In this document: piece after piece, positions 12,550 through 24,650 of the stretch | Position numbering within the stretch: position 1 is the stretch's first letter | How the letters are laid out: the number at the start of each line of letters is the position of its first letter | NCBI RefSeq assembly: GCF_964355755.1 | Contig: NC_092674.1 | Location: forward strand, 11,475,001-11,539,000 | From: Antedon mediterranea | Taxonomy: Eukaryota; Echinodermata; Crinoidea; Comatulida; Antedonidae | Reading direction: 5' to 3' | Length of the DNA: 64,000 nt | The notes under the pieces: generated by a model | The model's input: the letters and a program-made list of their open reading frames with translations, nothing else | Told to the model about the DNA's origin: nothing | Database searches by the model: none | Position numbers and translations under genes: made by a program

Positions 12550-14477
12550 CGTCATCAATAGCAACGTCGGCCCTGTCTTCTTCACTGTACTTTTCCCTAT
12601 AAATTTTGTACGCTGATCGGTGGAGTCCATGTAGTTCCTTTTCGGCTATAATTGGTTCTGGGAATTGTTGTGAAGTCTTGATAATCGATTCAACTGTGGC
12701 AACTGCTAACTTGTTTTCTAGTTTTGTTTTGTTGAGAGTTACCTCAATGTTCTTTCAAAAGTTGCAGTACTCTGTGGAAGAGAAGGCACATAAATGTGCC
12801 TAGTTCTTTATAACACTCTTCTCCGGCAACTGCTGCCCACCATTTTGTTATGTTCTAAGGCAATCTTTCGAAAATATTCCTTTCTGCAAGAAAGGGCTGC
12901 CACTGTCAATTATTCTCGGATTTGAAAATTCTAGAATCTTTGAGCTAAGGCATTCCCAGTTGCTGATGGGGAATACCTTGTTATAATGCTTTTGAGCAGA
13001 TCCACTGAAGGTTTACTAGTACAGAATCATCAAATTTGATTCTTTTCAGAATCTGATTGACAGCCTTAATGAAAAACTGCCTACAACGAAAAAGATTCCC
13101 GCTCATCGTCCCAACAGTAACCTGAGCATCTTCACCTGTATACCTCAGCGATGTCATTGTAATACTCTTTCAAAAAGTTTAAACATAATGACTTGACAAT
13201 CCGACGGACCTCTGGCAACAGTCTATGAGATAAAATATATATGTTTTTAGTATAAATCTACTTTTCACATTTTATTTTTTTATCGCAATCACAAATTATG
13301 CTAATTTGTTTACTATTTAATCATAATGTACGTGAGCATAGAAGTAATTAATCAATTATTTTGATTTGATTGAAACAGCGTTAAAACAGATTTTGTAATG
13401 ATAAAATTATACATTAAATGAGAGTGAATTCATGGTTTATTCTTTATTATTGGATCATCAGGAACTTTGTTCAATATTATACAAATAACTTAGTGACATT
13501 TAATAACACAAATAAGATTTGTACGCCTACCTGTGTAATTTGAAATCATCAGGCTGGAGCATCCGATTAAGGTTTGTGAAGTCAGGCAAAATATAATCTA
13601 AGAATTTCAGAGTACCTCTGATGTATATATTTTTGCTGCAGCTGGAATCCTGATATTAACCGGCAGATGTGCCTACTTATCAAAGTACTCTACCAGGGCA
13701 GGCCACTGCTCCATCAACCGCCTCACACACTGTGACAGTGACAACCATGTTGGACTGTGGCAAGAGTCCAAACTCCTTTTGGAATTCTTCAAACTTTTGT
13801 TGTCTACAAGAAATACTCATTGTAATCACAATTTTGAATTAATGATTTATGTATTGTTTAATAATTTACAGGGGGAAAACTTTTTTTTTCTTTTTAGATC
13901 TTTTCTCTTAGACCTCAAAATAGTTTTATTATCTTTTTCAAATTCATACGTAATGACTTTAGGACAATGTCGACATAATACAGAGTGTCGGACAGGAACT
14001 TCACATTTTGAAAATACAGATTTATGATTTCTACTGGTTTCATAAATGTTCAAATTTTATTTTATAGTTATCAATTCTGACCTCTTAGAAGATGTTCTGA
14101 AATAATTATATATATCATGAACAAGCTGCTCTGCTGATTTACTTAACAACTGGCAAGCGTGACTTGCCACCAGGTGAAACGTGTGGCAAAAGCATTTTAG
14201 GACAACGATTTTTTCTTCACTCTGGTTAGCACCGAGTCAATTCCCCTTTGCATCAAATTTTCACCATCGCTGGCATATCCTACAACAGAACTCCATGATA
14301 GATTATCGTCACACAAGGCCTGATTCAAAAAATAGAAAATTCCCTGCACTTTTCCATCTGCCAGACCAACTTTAATCAGTCGGTAAAATGTGGTATTTCT
14401 TTCGTAAAATCGAAAATTAACACAATAGGTTTGTTCAGCAGTTATGTCTGTGGCTTTATCGCAAAGTATTGAAAATC
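12550..14477 (-). pseudogene. hAT-like transposase gene, intron-containing and decayed
   Basis: Three exons with good splice signals. Exon 14082-14477 reads FSILCDKATDI, then GYASDGENLM and, after a frameshift near 14210, KCFCHTFHLVASHA, an RNase H-fold core as in hAT/ZMYM-like transposases. Exon 13531-13803 reads QQKFEEFQKEF, WLSLSQCVRRLMEQWPALVEYF and FLDYILPDFTNLNRMLQ. Exon c ends at 13222 and reads LLPEVRRIVKSL, FDDSVLVNL and, near 12700, NKTKLENKLAVATVESIIKT (C-terminal dimerisation-like). The exon a/b junction restores the codon exactly (SSKR-QQKF). Introns are 278 and 308 bp. Several frameshifts and stops make it a pseudogene. The N-terminal part is missing where a LINE tail starts at about 14568. 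Confidence 0.7.
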
Positions 14478-14564
14478 CTAAATGGAAAATAACAATAAAA
14501 AGTGATCAATACAGTTAATAGGCTTTTTAAATGCATAAGGTACAGTACAAAGAATACAAGTCTA

Positions 14565-15745
14565 CAAGATACAAGATACAAGATAACTTTATTGTCAAAA
14601 TTGTTAACAATTTCGAGATATGTTTTGTACCTGAGTAGAATAAATAATACGATGTGATAACTATATAAATAAATACAAATGATACAAGACTATCTTGAAA
14701 AGTTTTTGTTAAATAAATTGCATGCTATGTAAATTGGTGAAAATCTGAAACGGTTTGTGGATATTTTTTCCTGTGTCAGTCTAACCCTTCCTGATCTACT
14801 TATAATGATGTCTGAAATGTAATGGGTGGGATGGGTCTTGCATAATTGTGTCAAATTTCTTAAGTATGAATGTATTAAACATTTCATCTAAAGATTTCAC
14901 TTCTACACCGATAACTCTGCTGGCCTTGTTTACTAATCTCTGAATTTGACTTTTACTGTTTACATTGATATGAGAAAACCAAACAATAATACAATAAGAA
15001 ATGATTAATTGAACAACAGAGGAATAAAACATTTGAATGAGATGAGAACTAACATTAAACCGTTTCATTTTGTATATAAAGTACATTCTCTTATTAGCCT
15101 TGGTACGGAATTCTTTAGTGTTGCTCTCCCAATTATTATCAATTATTAATCCCAAGTACTTATGACTTTCTACTATTTCAACAATTTCATTATCGATTTC
15201 AATATTTACATGATTAGTTTTATTTTTCCTTCTAAAATCGACAATAACCTCTTTAGTTTTTTTGGCATTTAGTTCAAGACAATTTTGTTTACACCAGACT
15301 ACAAAATGTTCAACATATTCATTAAACAGGGATGTATTATTTGAAATTAAACCAACTAGGCAAGTATCATCTGCAAACTTAACATTAAATGATTTACTTG
15401 GGTCAATATCACTATAAAAATCAGAATATAATGAAAAAAGTAAGGGTGAGAGAACGCATCCCTGTGGTGCACTTGTATTACAAGTTAACTGCTTAGATAC
15501 GCTACCCCTAAACTTAACAATCTGTGTTCTTTCATTTAAGAAATCAGAAATCCAGAGATTTAATCGTGGATTTATTCCTAACTTTAATAATTTATCTGTA
15601 AGTAAATGAGGCTGAATTGTATTGAACGCTGCAGAAAAATCTAAAAATAATATTCTAGCATAGTTATTTGGATATTCAAGATGACCATACACCTTTTGCG
15701 TGAGCGTCATAACTGCGTCAACTACGCCCCTTTTTTCCCTTAATT
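14565..15745 (-). mobile_element. LINE 3' part: reverse transcriptase, CR1/L2/Rex1-like
   Basis: The minus strand reads a reverse transcriptase from REKRGVVDAVMTLT to the end: ILFLDFSAAFNTIQPHLL (RT motif A), PQGCVLSPLLFSLY (motif B) and FADDT (motif C, normally F/YxDD). It ends with the C-terminal YLGLIIDNNW, KASRVIGVEV and SGRVRLTQEKISTNRF blocks. A frameshift at about 14820-14890 separates the final block. The 3' end carries a short tandem repeat (ACAAGAT units at 14568-14590 on the plus strand), usual for this LINE group. The 5' end is truncated and interrupts a Pif1-like helicase frame, so the copy looks like a 5'-truncated insertion. Confidence 0.85.
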
Positions 15746-16464
15746 TTTTCTTCTCCAAGAGGTTGATACGGAAGTGAGATTTTACTCGGGATAGATAAAG
15801 CACTATGTATTGTTTGGCCTTTAATATTATATGCTGCAATCCCTGTAGGAGCTAATTTCAATATTGACAAATCATCAGGATTTTCCATAATTTTTCCAAG
15901 AATATGTGTCGCTTCATTATAAATACAATTTACCAAATTACTTTTCCCTGTACCAGCGCCTCCAGTTATGAAAGTGTAAAATAGTTCAGGTTTTTTACCA
16001 TTAAGTTTGTCTAAACACCATTGTCTTGTCTTATAAAATATATGTTGTAGTTTTTCATTTAAAGATCGAATCATTTTGTTCAATTCTGGCCTTGGAATAT
16101 TAGATGAATTAGACTCTATTTAATAGATGTATGGCTTTTTTGAAGTCCAAAATCTGGAATAAAAAATTAATTTCACGTCTACATTTGGCTTTAGGTTGTC
16201 TAACCTTTCTTTTTCGCTTTCAGGACATAATAGGCTCCATACATCTTCCTGTGGTCCAAATTTTGATAAAAACTCTTTTGCTTCTTCAACATCATCAGCA
16301 CTTTTTTCATATTGTTTCATGTTTCCATTAACTATGGAATTTACAGTTTGCAATTTACAGCCGCATAATTTCACACATCCTTTCTCATAAAATTGTTCAT
16401 CTTTTCGAAATGGTAGAAATAACTGAAGTATACTAAAAAAATATTTCTCAGGTGCTGCATCCAT
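15745..16464 (-). pseudogene. Pif1-type helicase of a Helitron-like element, truncated
   Basis: Two adjacent minus-strand frames. The upstream one (16464-16120) reads PEKYFFSILQLFLPFRKDEQ...EKGC, like the segment preceding the helicase in Helitron/Helentron proteins. The downstream one (16083 to about 15745) reads FITGGAGTGKSNLVNC (Walker A, GGAGTGKS) and LAPTGIAAYNIKGQTIHSAL (helicase motif Ia region), then stops at a LINE junction after YQPLGEEKIK. A frameshift/stop lies near 16100. Walker B and later motifs are absent. In living elements this enzyme unwinds DNA during rolling-circle transposition. Pif1-like helicases also occur outside Helitrons, but the upstream FRKDEQ block favours that source. 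Confidence 0.65.
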
Positions 16465-16644
16465 TGGAAATCGAGGGTATCTTATTATAGCATTGATATA
16501 ATTCTTGTTCTTTTTTCGATGAATCCCAACTGTTTTTTTAATTGAAATACATTCTTTTTTTGTTTATTTCCTTTCATTTCTGATGAACTCAATATTCTAT
16601 ATTCTGAAAAAAATTTTGCAAGGCACATTTATTAAATTCAAATC

Positions 16645-17546
16645 TTATTTGGCAACTATGCGTTTCGAACCACCACCTGATTGTTGTTGTATTCCGTTTG
16701 TTACTTTTGTATTTTTCAAAACATCACACATATGCTTACCACTGTCGTCAATTATTGTTTGTGAATTTCCCAATACATACGTTTTATCATTTTCTTTGTT
16801 GAATTCTCTGTAAGTATTTGTATTCATATTCAATTCCATTTTGTTATTATTTCATCTTTCATAGAAATCTTTTACACCTTTGCCAATATATTTTACACCT
16901 CGTTCTATACTTAAACCATTTAAAACGCGCTTTCTCCTTTTCTTATTTCCTCTATTTTTACTTTTACTTTTTTTCTGTTGTCGGTTCTTTTCTTTGATTT
17001 TACCCTTATCCAATCACTACCAAGTAAATCTTCACTTCCTGTTTGTTGACATTTTTTTAATTTGGCATTATTACGTTTTTCCTTATTTTTCGTTAATTCT
17101 GGAAAGTCTGCAGTGACAGATTCATCAGGTTCTAGAATCGTATATCTATTGAAATGACAGGGAATACATATTTTACCCAATATGTTATCAACAAAATTAC
17201 TATACCCACGCATTGAACAAATCCAAATTACTCTGGAATCACATAGTTTGTCTTCAAAAACATCTCTTACACATTTCACTTGAAAATATTGACTACAACA
17301 GTCACATGTTATGCAATTGTCGTCTGCTTTCACTTCAATACTATATAAATCGCATGTATCATCAAACTCTGAAGTGACCTCTGTACCATAAGATAATATG
17401 TTTATGATATCATCAATTATTTCTTTAAATTCCGTTGTATCTTTGATAACTTCACAATCAACATTACATGTATCATCATTTTCCAGTTTTATAGTGCTCA
17501 TGTCTTTGACAATCTTAGATAAACAACATTGGTCAAGTAGGTCCAA
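16645..17546 (-). pseudogene. Unrecognised ORFs next to the helicase; PHD-like Cys cluster
   Basis: A 208-residue minus ORF (17546-16920) and a 64-residue ORF (16839-16645) lie just upstream of the helicase pieces, on the same strand. The longer ORF is acidic at first. It then has a Cys cluster CITCDCCSQYFQVKCV...WICS (about 95-128) and CIPCHFNRY (about 150), and a Lys-rich C-terminus. The cluster resembles a PHD or related zinc finger but I do not recognise the protein. By position it could be an N-terminal part of the same Helitron-like element. Confidence 0.35.
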
Positions 17547-17930
17547 GATTTCATCAATGACTGTTTCAAATTCTGCCTATCTATAATACCACTATCAACA
17601 TTACCAGCTGTATTTTGACATTATTGTACTCTTTATTTGTATTTTCTTTATTATTCTTAAAAAAGCACCATAACATTAAGAAGAACATTAAAAACATCAT
17701 ACCAATAATAAAGGTTATTAATTGTGTCCATTATGTATGGACAATCAAATCCAGAAATTGTTTTCAAATTCTATACAATTGATGTATTCTACTTCGTAAT
17801 TACTTTATACAAATATGTTTTTTTTCCTGCTAAACTTATATTTATCTTTCCAAATTGTGTTTCGAGACAACTAATGTTTATATTCACTATGCCTAACTTT
17901 TTTGGTTCTGCAAAAGCCTTGATAAACTTT

Positions 17931-17975
17931 CTATAGATAATAGATAGATAGATAGATAGATTGATAGATAGATAA
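17931..17975. repeat. GATA microsatellite
   Basis: Run of TAGA/GATA tetranucleotides with one GATT variant, read directly. Confidence 0.9.
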
Positions 17976-18107
17976 TAGACTGCTGTCTATAAAAAGGTTT
18001 AAGATTTCGTTTTAATTCATCCAGTGGAGATTTTGCTTTAAATTTTGCTTTCGTGGTTGCTGATATGTAATACTTTATTCGGTTAATCCTCATTGGTTCT
18101 CTCTTTC

Positions 18108-18262
18108 TGAGATCATTGGTACTCTCTTTCTGAGAGCAGGATCTCTTTCAGAGAGCAGGATCTCTTTCTGAGAGCAGGATCTCTTTCGGAGAGCAGGATC
18201 TCTTTCGGAGAGCAGGATCTCTTTCGGAGATCAGGATCTCTTTCGGAGATCCAGGTCTCTTC
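18108..18262. repeat. 19-bp minisatellite (about 7-8 units)
   Basis: Tandem units of GAGAGCAGGATCTCTTTCG with single-base variants. A minus-strand ORF (18298-18113) begins just after an acceptor-like TTTATTGCAG and reads SFEELIRWVLEETWISERDP, then rotates frame through the 19-bp units. A single-unit relative of the whole block is found at 20315-20440. It may be a decayed exon or an untranslated repeat. Confidence 0.8.
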
Positions 18263-18299
18263 TAAAACCCAGCGGATTAATTCTTCAAAACTCTGCAAT

Positions 18300-20310
18300 A
18301 AAAGAGAAAGAAAATTTATTAATAATGTTATATATATTTTTTCTCTACCCCATGACTTATAAGAGAAAATTCTTGCATAGTATTAGTAAGCATGCTCAAG
18401 CAGCATACTTGTAATACGCATGATATAATCATTCACTTCACAATCTTTATGATTGTTTATGAAATTAATCGCTTAATTAAACTCATTAGTCATTAAAGAT
18501 GATAGATCAAAGAAATATACTATGTTGTGAGTCATAACTTGAAAATAATGTAGTCCAAACTATATGATTCTAGTTGGTATCTTTTACATAACCCAATTTT
18601 TTTTACAGGTTAAAATAAACTACAATAACTATTGTATTTTTTTTAATAAGGCCCTGTCATAGGTATCATGTAAAATGAATAATGATTAATCGGCAGCACA
18701 CGTGACTCATAATACACAAAATACTGTATAACACATTTCATGGTACCTGTAGTAGATTTTACCAATTTTAAATGATGTAAACTTTATTTTGCATTTTTAA
18801 CAATTTGTAATGTATTTGTTTTATCACATCTTGATATTAATTGTATTGTAGTTTTCATATCAAGGTGTGTAATTTTGAGGATATATTCCCATTTCACACC
18901 AAAAAATTAAACTCCACCTTCAAATAAATGCCTTCCTTGAATAAACGCCTCTCTAAAAGCCTCCTTGAACAATAAACACTACAGAGCATTTATTTGAATA
19001 AATAAGATACCTTAATATGGCAAAAAAAAAATCAATATTTATTAATGATTTTCGATTATGTCCATTTAAAATTTGGTGATCTTTGCATTGTACAAATGTT
19101 TTCTCTACTTTCATAAATTTTATCTTTTTTCTTTTTCTATTTTCAGACTTCATGCCCAAAATATATATATATATCAAAAAGATCTGGCACTTAAAGACAC
19201 TAAACATCTAGGTTGAGGAACGAAATTGTTGTCATATTATGTACCAATAAATCTTGATTATCAAGAAAACTAAAATTAAAATATAAATTGGTAAAAATTG
19301 CTGTATCACATAATTTGGACAAATGTGATCAACCTTCAGAAAAATTTATAATATAAAAAAAAATTGTTTACAGAGGAGATGGTCATAACTAACCAAATTA
19401 GCTTTGTAGCCAAAGGATGCCAACATTTCCCCACAAAATCCAAAACAGAGGCAAATAAAGGATTTACTGTATTTTTGTTACCACTGGTGTTATAATGTTC
19501 TAAACAAGAATGTATTCGTAATTGACAAAAATTCTCAATTTGACACTTTGACTAAATTGATGTGTGCAAATTAATTATTCCTTCTTTGTAATGTTTACAC
19601 TTGATAAATGAAACAATTTCCACAATTCAAACTGTAGGGCCACATTAAATTAGCCTAAATTTCAAGTTGGGTTAAAATAAAATGTAAGATTCGTATGCAA
19701 CTATTTTAGTACAGTAAACAATTTAGAATATTGTTCAGCAATAATTATATTCACTGTAATGAAAACATTACTAGAATTAACCCTTTTACTGCGTGTATCT
19801 AGACAGGCCAGGAGGTATAAACAAATGTCATTTAAATGCACATACCTGGCATTAGTCAAAAACAATGACTAAATCATAATTGCCTATAATATATAATAAT
19901 ATATATTTTTTTTCAACAAACTTTAATAAAATTTGCAATTAATTAAAATGTGTTTCCAGGACTAAATGTTGCACCCTCTTTTGTTTATTACTGTCTTAAA
20001 ATTTTCATTTCAATGTGCTTTAATTCTAATTAAAAAAAAAAACAATACAAATATTTGATGTTTTTATTTGCCATTAATGTATCCTTATTCATCAATATCC
20101 ACTAGGAAAACTCTAATTCCATAATAATTTCTTTAAAAAAATAGTTTTTATCATTGATTTAATTAAAAATACAGGGACTCCCAAAATAGCTGTAATGACG
20201 TCACTTTTGAAAGACTGATGTATTTAGTTTCTACTTAATATTTGTTTGTATATATTTATTGTATAGATTTTCATTCCAACTTTCTTTTTATTCTACTAAA
20301 TATTGTTTTG
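18300..20310. other. AT-rich stretch, no gene recognised
   Basis: Both strands were scanned. Only short ORFs without motifs and A/T runs were seen. The 84-codon minus ORF at 18953-19207 shows no recognisable feature. Confidence 0.5.
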
Positions 20311-20314
20311 CGGT

Positions 20315-20440
20315 TAACCCTCGTTGGCACTCACTTTTGAGAGCAGGATTTCTTTTGAAGACCTGGATCTTCTGGAGTTCCAGTGCGTTAATGATTTAAA
20401 AGTCAGGCACCTACAGTACAAACAATAAAAGAAAAAGAAG
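20315..20440. repeat. Diverged copy of the 18.1-18.3 kb block
   Basis: Begins GCGGTTAACCCTCGTTGGCA, compare CGGTTAATCCTCATTGG at 18080, has one GAGAGCAGGAT unit, and ends with a GTGCGTTAATGATTTAAAA...AATAAAAGAAAAAG stretch matching 18270-18315. Confidence 0.6.
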
Positions 20441-22100
20441 TTAGTAAATTATAAATACTATTCATATTGAAGATAAGGATACACCGTACCAACAATTCCA
20501 AACCATAGAATTATAAATTGGTGGTGTAAACAAAATTAGTGCATTTACAAGTAGCTAAATAATATACACATTCCCCTTGTGGAATGGAACATGATCTACT
20601 GTATTGGGCCTAGCAAAACAATTAGGGCCAACTCACCACTAAATTTAGGATAGACCCATTTTAGCAATTGCAAGTATATGCCTGGAGAGATTGGTATTCG
20701 AGAGATTTAGCACCACATTTATGTTAAAAGGGATAGTTGTCACAGATTTTGAAATAAATTGTGATACATATTTGTGACTTTTGTTTATAATAAATCACTA
20801 AAGAATATACCTAAAAATATGTCAACAAACTAATTACATTACACAGTAATGTATCGCAAACAATTGGCACGTATTCACTGTATTTCTATTGCTTTTAATT
20901 AAATGATTGTATAAAATTATAATTCACAAAAGTATTATATCAAATAAGGTCATAGTTTAAACATCTGATCTGAAGAAAGATTTAATTGTTTGTATTGTAA
21001 ATTTATCGAGAACATTAACTAAGGAACACATATTCTTTACATTTTACAGATAACCTACTAAACACTCGCATAAACAATGTAACTGATGACAAGTATTCTT
21101 TTGTATAGAACAGCTACAATCTAAAAAATGCAAACATACAAAAACATTATTAATGGTAATGAACAATGTTACCACTTTTTCAAAGTCAACATGCTTCTTG
21201 ATCAATGTTTGAAGAATTATGGAAATTTCCTCAAAATGACAGTGGCTGTTTGAGCCTACATTTTTTATCAATGACAATTTCATGCAAGGTTTTAATCATA
21301 GAACAATAACATTTAAATTATGTAAATGTTTCAAAGAAAAATGACAACAAAGGAACAGACACAAATTCACTTCATGAGTCCATTACTCATCTCTACAAAT
21401 TATTTACTTTGAAATCAGATTTTCGTTTTTCATGAAGGTGGAAGTAAACGTTGAAACTTACCAACGTTTCGTGCGTTAGCATCTCACTTTTTCAAGGTAG
21501 TGGTATCAGCTTGGTTTGCCGACACTGATCATGGCATAGTCACGTGATGTTGTTGTGACATGCGCCCTCTCTGAGTTATTTCTTGAATACCTCTGGGTGA
21601 ATCCCAGGCTTCACGCCAAAGAAATCACCGGATATTCGCTCTACATTGCAAACGCTTAGACATAACACCACCAAGTCGTATAGAATATCATTCACCGTGA
21701 TACAATAAACAAACACTTTTAGTACTGTATTTTATACGTCTTGACAAGAAATTAATAAATATAATACAGTACAAATTTATAAATCATCTGCAATCGACAA
21801 TTTGACTACAACTATAATGTTAAAATACATTATCCTACAATTGTGTGTATAAATGTTATAAAACTCTATTAAAGGACGGCTATCTAAACAATGTTTCATA
21901 AAGAACGCAAAGGGGAGGGTATTTATGAAAATAAATACAGTACAGATGTAATCTACATTATTTTTACAAAAAAAGCAATAAACATATTTCACATGACACA
22001 ATTTAAATATATATTAATTAAACGTTTATTACCATTTTTTTATCGACTCGACATTGTTAGTCGTTTATCAAAACAATTACAAAATTAACACTAATTTACT
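20440..22100. other. AT-rich stretch; possible retroelement scrap at 21440-21660
   Basis: No exon was supported. The less AT-rich part at 21440-21660 (ACCAACGTTTCGTGCGTTAG ... CACGTGATGTTG) looks like the 3' region of a retroelement, but I could not assign a family. An 11-bp CACGTGATGTT word includes an E-box; no function is claimed. Confidence 0.35.
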
Positions 22101-22103
22101 AAA

Positions 22104-24627
22104 CTAGATGGCACGCTCGCTTCGCTCGCGTACCATCTAGGGGTGCTCACAGATGGTTCTCGAATACAGTAGAATCCACGGACGGGGACTTTTTTGGGAC
22201 ACTAAACAAAAACGGAAGTGTCCCCCTAATTGGGGTATTCAGAAATAGAGACAACAAAACCAATACTGGATTCCATAAAGGACAATTAATTTATGTGGAT
22301 TAAAGAAATTAGGGAGAAATGGAAATGTATGTACGGGAATTGGGCGGCAGCACGTGGTGGTGGTGATGGAACCGCAGTAATAAAGTTGATTGTATTTATA
22401 TATTATAAGAACCAAACTAAATAAATAGACCTAGACATTCTGCGAAATGGAAATCGGAAATTCAAGCTCCTATTCAGTGAAAAATTAAACTGTAGTCTAC
22501 CTAAATATTTAGGGCAAATCATCGGTTGTGGTGTTGAACTTCCTGTAAACATTTGTGTGAACCAAACTGGGTCGAATTTCTGTCATGAGTACTGATTTGT
22601 TGGCCTGTGATTTATGACGCCTAAGGGATCTATCTAGACTTATTTTTTAGAATAATGTACGTACCTGTCAGATACAATTGTCTTGTGTCGTATAATAAAT
22701 AAGTACTGTAATAGTTACTGAAGTTACTATTACAATCTCGTCAATGAAAACACGAAAATGTATATGCACTTACTTATGAAAACGTATACAGTATTATACT
22801 CAGTTATTGAAACAGTAGGTTTAAAAAAGTTTCGTTTGTCTGTAAAATGATGTAATCAAGCTGTTTACATGAGTCTTAATTTATAAGCACATCAATAATA
22901 AAATAGTTTATCTATCCTGTAATTGCCGAGATTATGGTCGCTGTTGAATGAAATAAAGCCAATCGGTATCATATTTGTACAGAAACGTTTTCGCGGCCGA
23001 AGGGTGTAACCTAAATTCGTTGTATTATTATTATCGTCAAGAACTAACTGTAACTACATAGAAAGTAGGGTATCATAAATTTGGCCTTAGCACTCGGGGG
23101 AGTGGCTAAGATGAAGTCCGTGGGACTACTAAATATAAATTGTAATGAACCTCGAGGGACATAAATAGGAATATTTCATGTTTCATTATCAATGTATAAT
23201 AAATGGAAACTGGTTTTTAACATTTTCCGAACCTATTGCAAGTTTATTCTCAAAGGGCCCATATATTTACCTACCGTATGTGTTAAACCAAGGGCTCATA
23301 AATTTACCTACAGTACTTGTGTTAAACCAAACTACTGGATGTTCCATTCATCGCAAATCAATACATTTGTATAATCGTATATTAAATCTATCAAAATAGT
23401 ATTTTTTAAAGAAAATCGGCCTGTCTTCAACATTATGATGGTGTACTCTAGCAATCTATCAAAATAGTATTTTTTTAAAGAAAATCGGCCTGTCTTCAAC
23501 ATTATGATGGTGTACTCTAGCTGTTCAACCGGTTTTCAGCTATTAAAAACAATTATCGTAGGAGGAGATAGGAAAATGCGAAGCCTCCTCGCTATGTAAC
23601 ATTAGTGTTGAGGGATGGGAAAGCGGATAGGTACAAAGAGGAACAATTTTTAAATATATTCTTTATCCACTGAGTAACGAAATATTTTGTTCATGTTTTA
23701 TAGGCCTATAAATAATATACCTCTAAATACAGTAGGCCTAAAACATTTGCGATTTAATACTTTGTTAAAATTGTCACGGTCATAATCGATTGAAATATTA
23801 AAGTACATGTCACGATACACCACTACGACGTTTATATTTTTGGTAATTATTAATTAATACAAACGTTGAGAAGGAACTGTCAGTATAAAGTTTATTTGTA
23901 TATCTAACAGTAGAGCCTATCCACAGTCTCAGTAATAAAGTTTATTTGTATATATTTTTATATTACATCTAACAGTACGAACATTCACAGTAAGAAATGT
24001 TCGATTCAAATGAAAAATAGTTAATAGGTATTTACAGTATTGTCAAAGTATTGCAAGTTTATTCTCAAAGGGCCAATATATTTACCTACCGTATGTGTTA
24101 AACCAAGGGCTCATAAATTTACCTACAGTACTTGTGTTAAACCAACTCTGGCAGACTGAGAGATTGGGATGTTCCATTCATCGCAAATCAATACATTTGT
24201 ATAATCGTATATTAAATCTATCAAAATAGTATTTTTTAAAGAAAATCGGCCTGTCTTCAACATTATGATGGTGTACTCTAGCTGTTCAACCGGTTTTCAG
24301 CTATTAAAAACAATTATCGTAGGAGGAGATAGAAAAATGCGAAGCCTCCTCGCATTTTTTTGGCGGGTATTTTTCAAGATGGACATCCATTAGACAGTGT
24401 ATACCACGATCGGAAAACACCCCTATTTGGGGCAAATCTTTGAACCTAAATTCGTTTTAATCGTCAATAACTAATTATCTAACTCAATTTAATTAGTAAA
24501 CAGGGTTACATCAGGCGGTTAAAATAAGTACCGAAAGTACGAACCAACTTTACATACCATCGAGTGAAAATTCTAGAAGTAAGGCGCGATTTACCGAATT
24601 TTGCCCTTACGTAAATTTATATATAGA
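22104..24627 (-). mobile_element. Non-autonomous Helitron H1
   Basis: Read on the minus strand, it starts 5'-TCTATATATAAATTTACG (24627) and ends in a 37-nt near-perfect hairpin (22104-22140) finishing in CTAG. It is inserted between host A (complement of t24628) and T (complement of a22103). The TC start, 3' hairpin plus CTRR and A|T target are the structural hallmarks of Helitrons. It shares both ends and about 1 kb with H2 at 59.6 kb. It has an internal duplication: 23240-23590 repeats 24050-24350. A stretch CAGTAGAATCC...GTGTCCCCCTAATTGG at 22164-22240 resembles a pogo-like terminal sequence nested inside. No transposase ORF is present. Confidence 0.85.
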
Positions 24628-24650
24628 TATAATCCGTAGGCCTACTCAAT

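Noticed and set aside
21891-22088. Small ORFs beside Helitron H1
   Set aside because: Short, low-complexity AT-rich translations without motifs.
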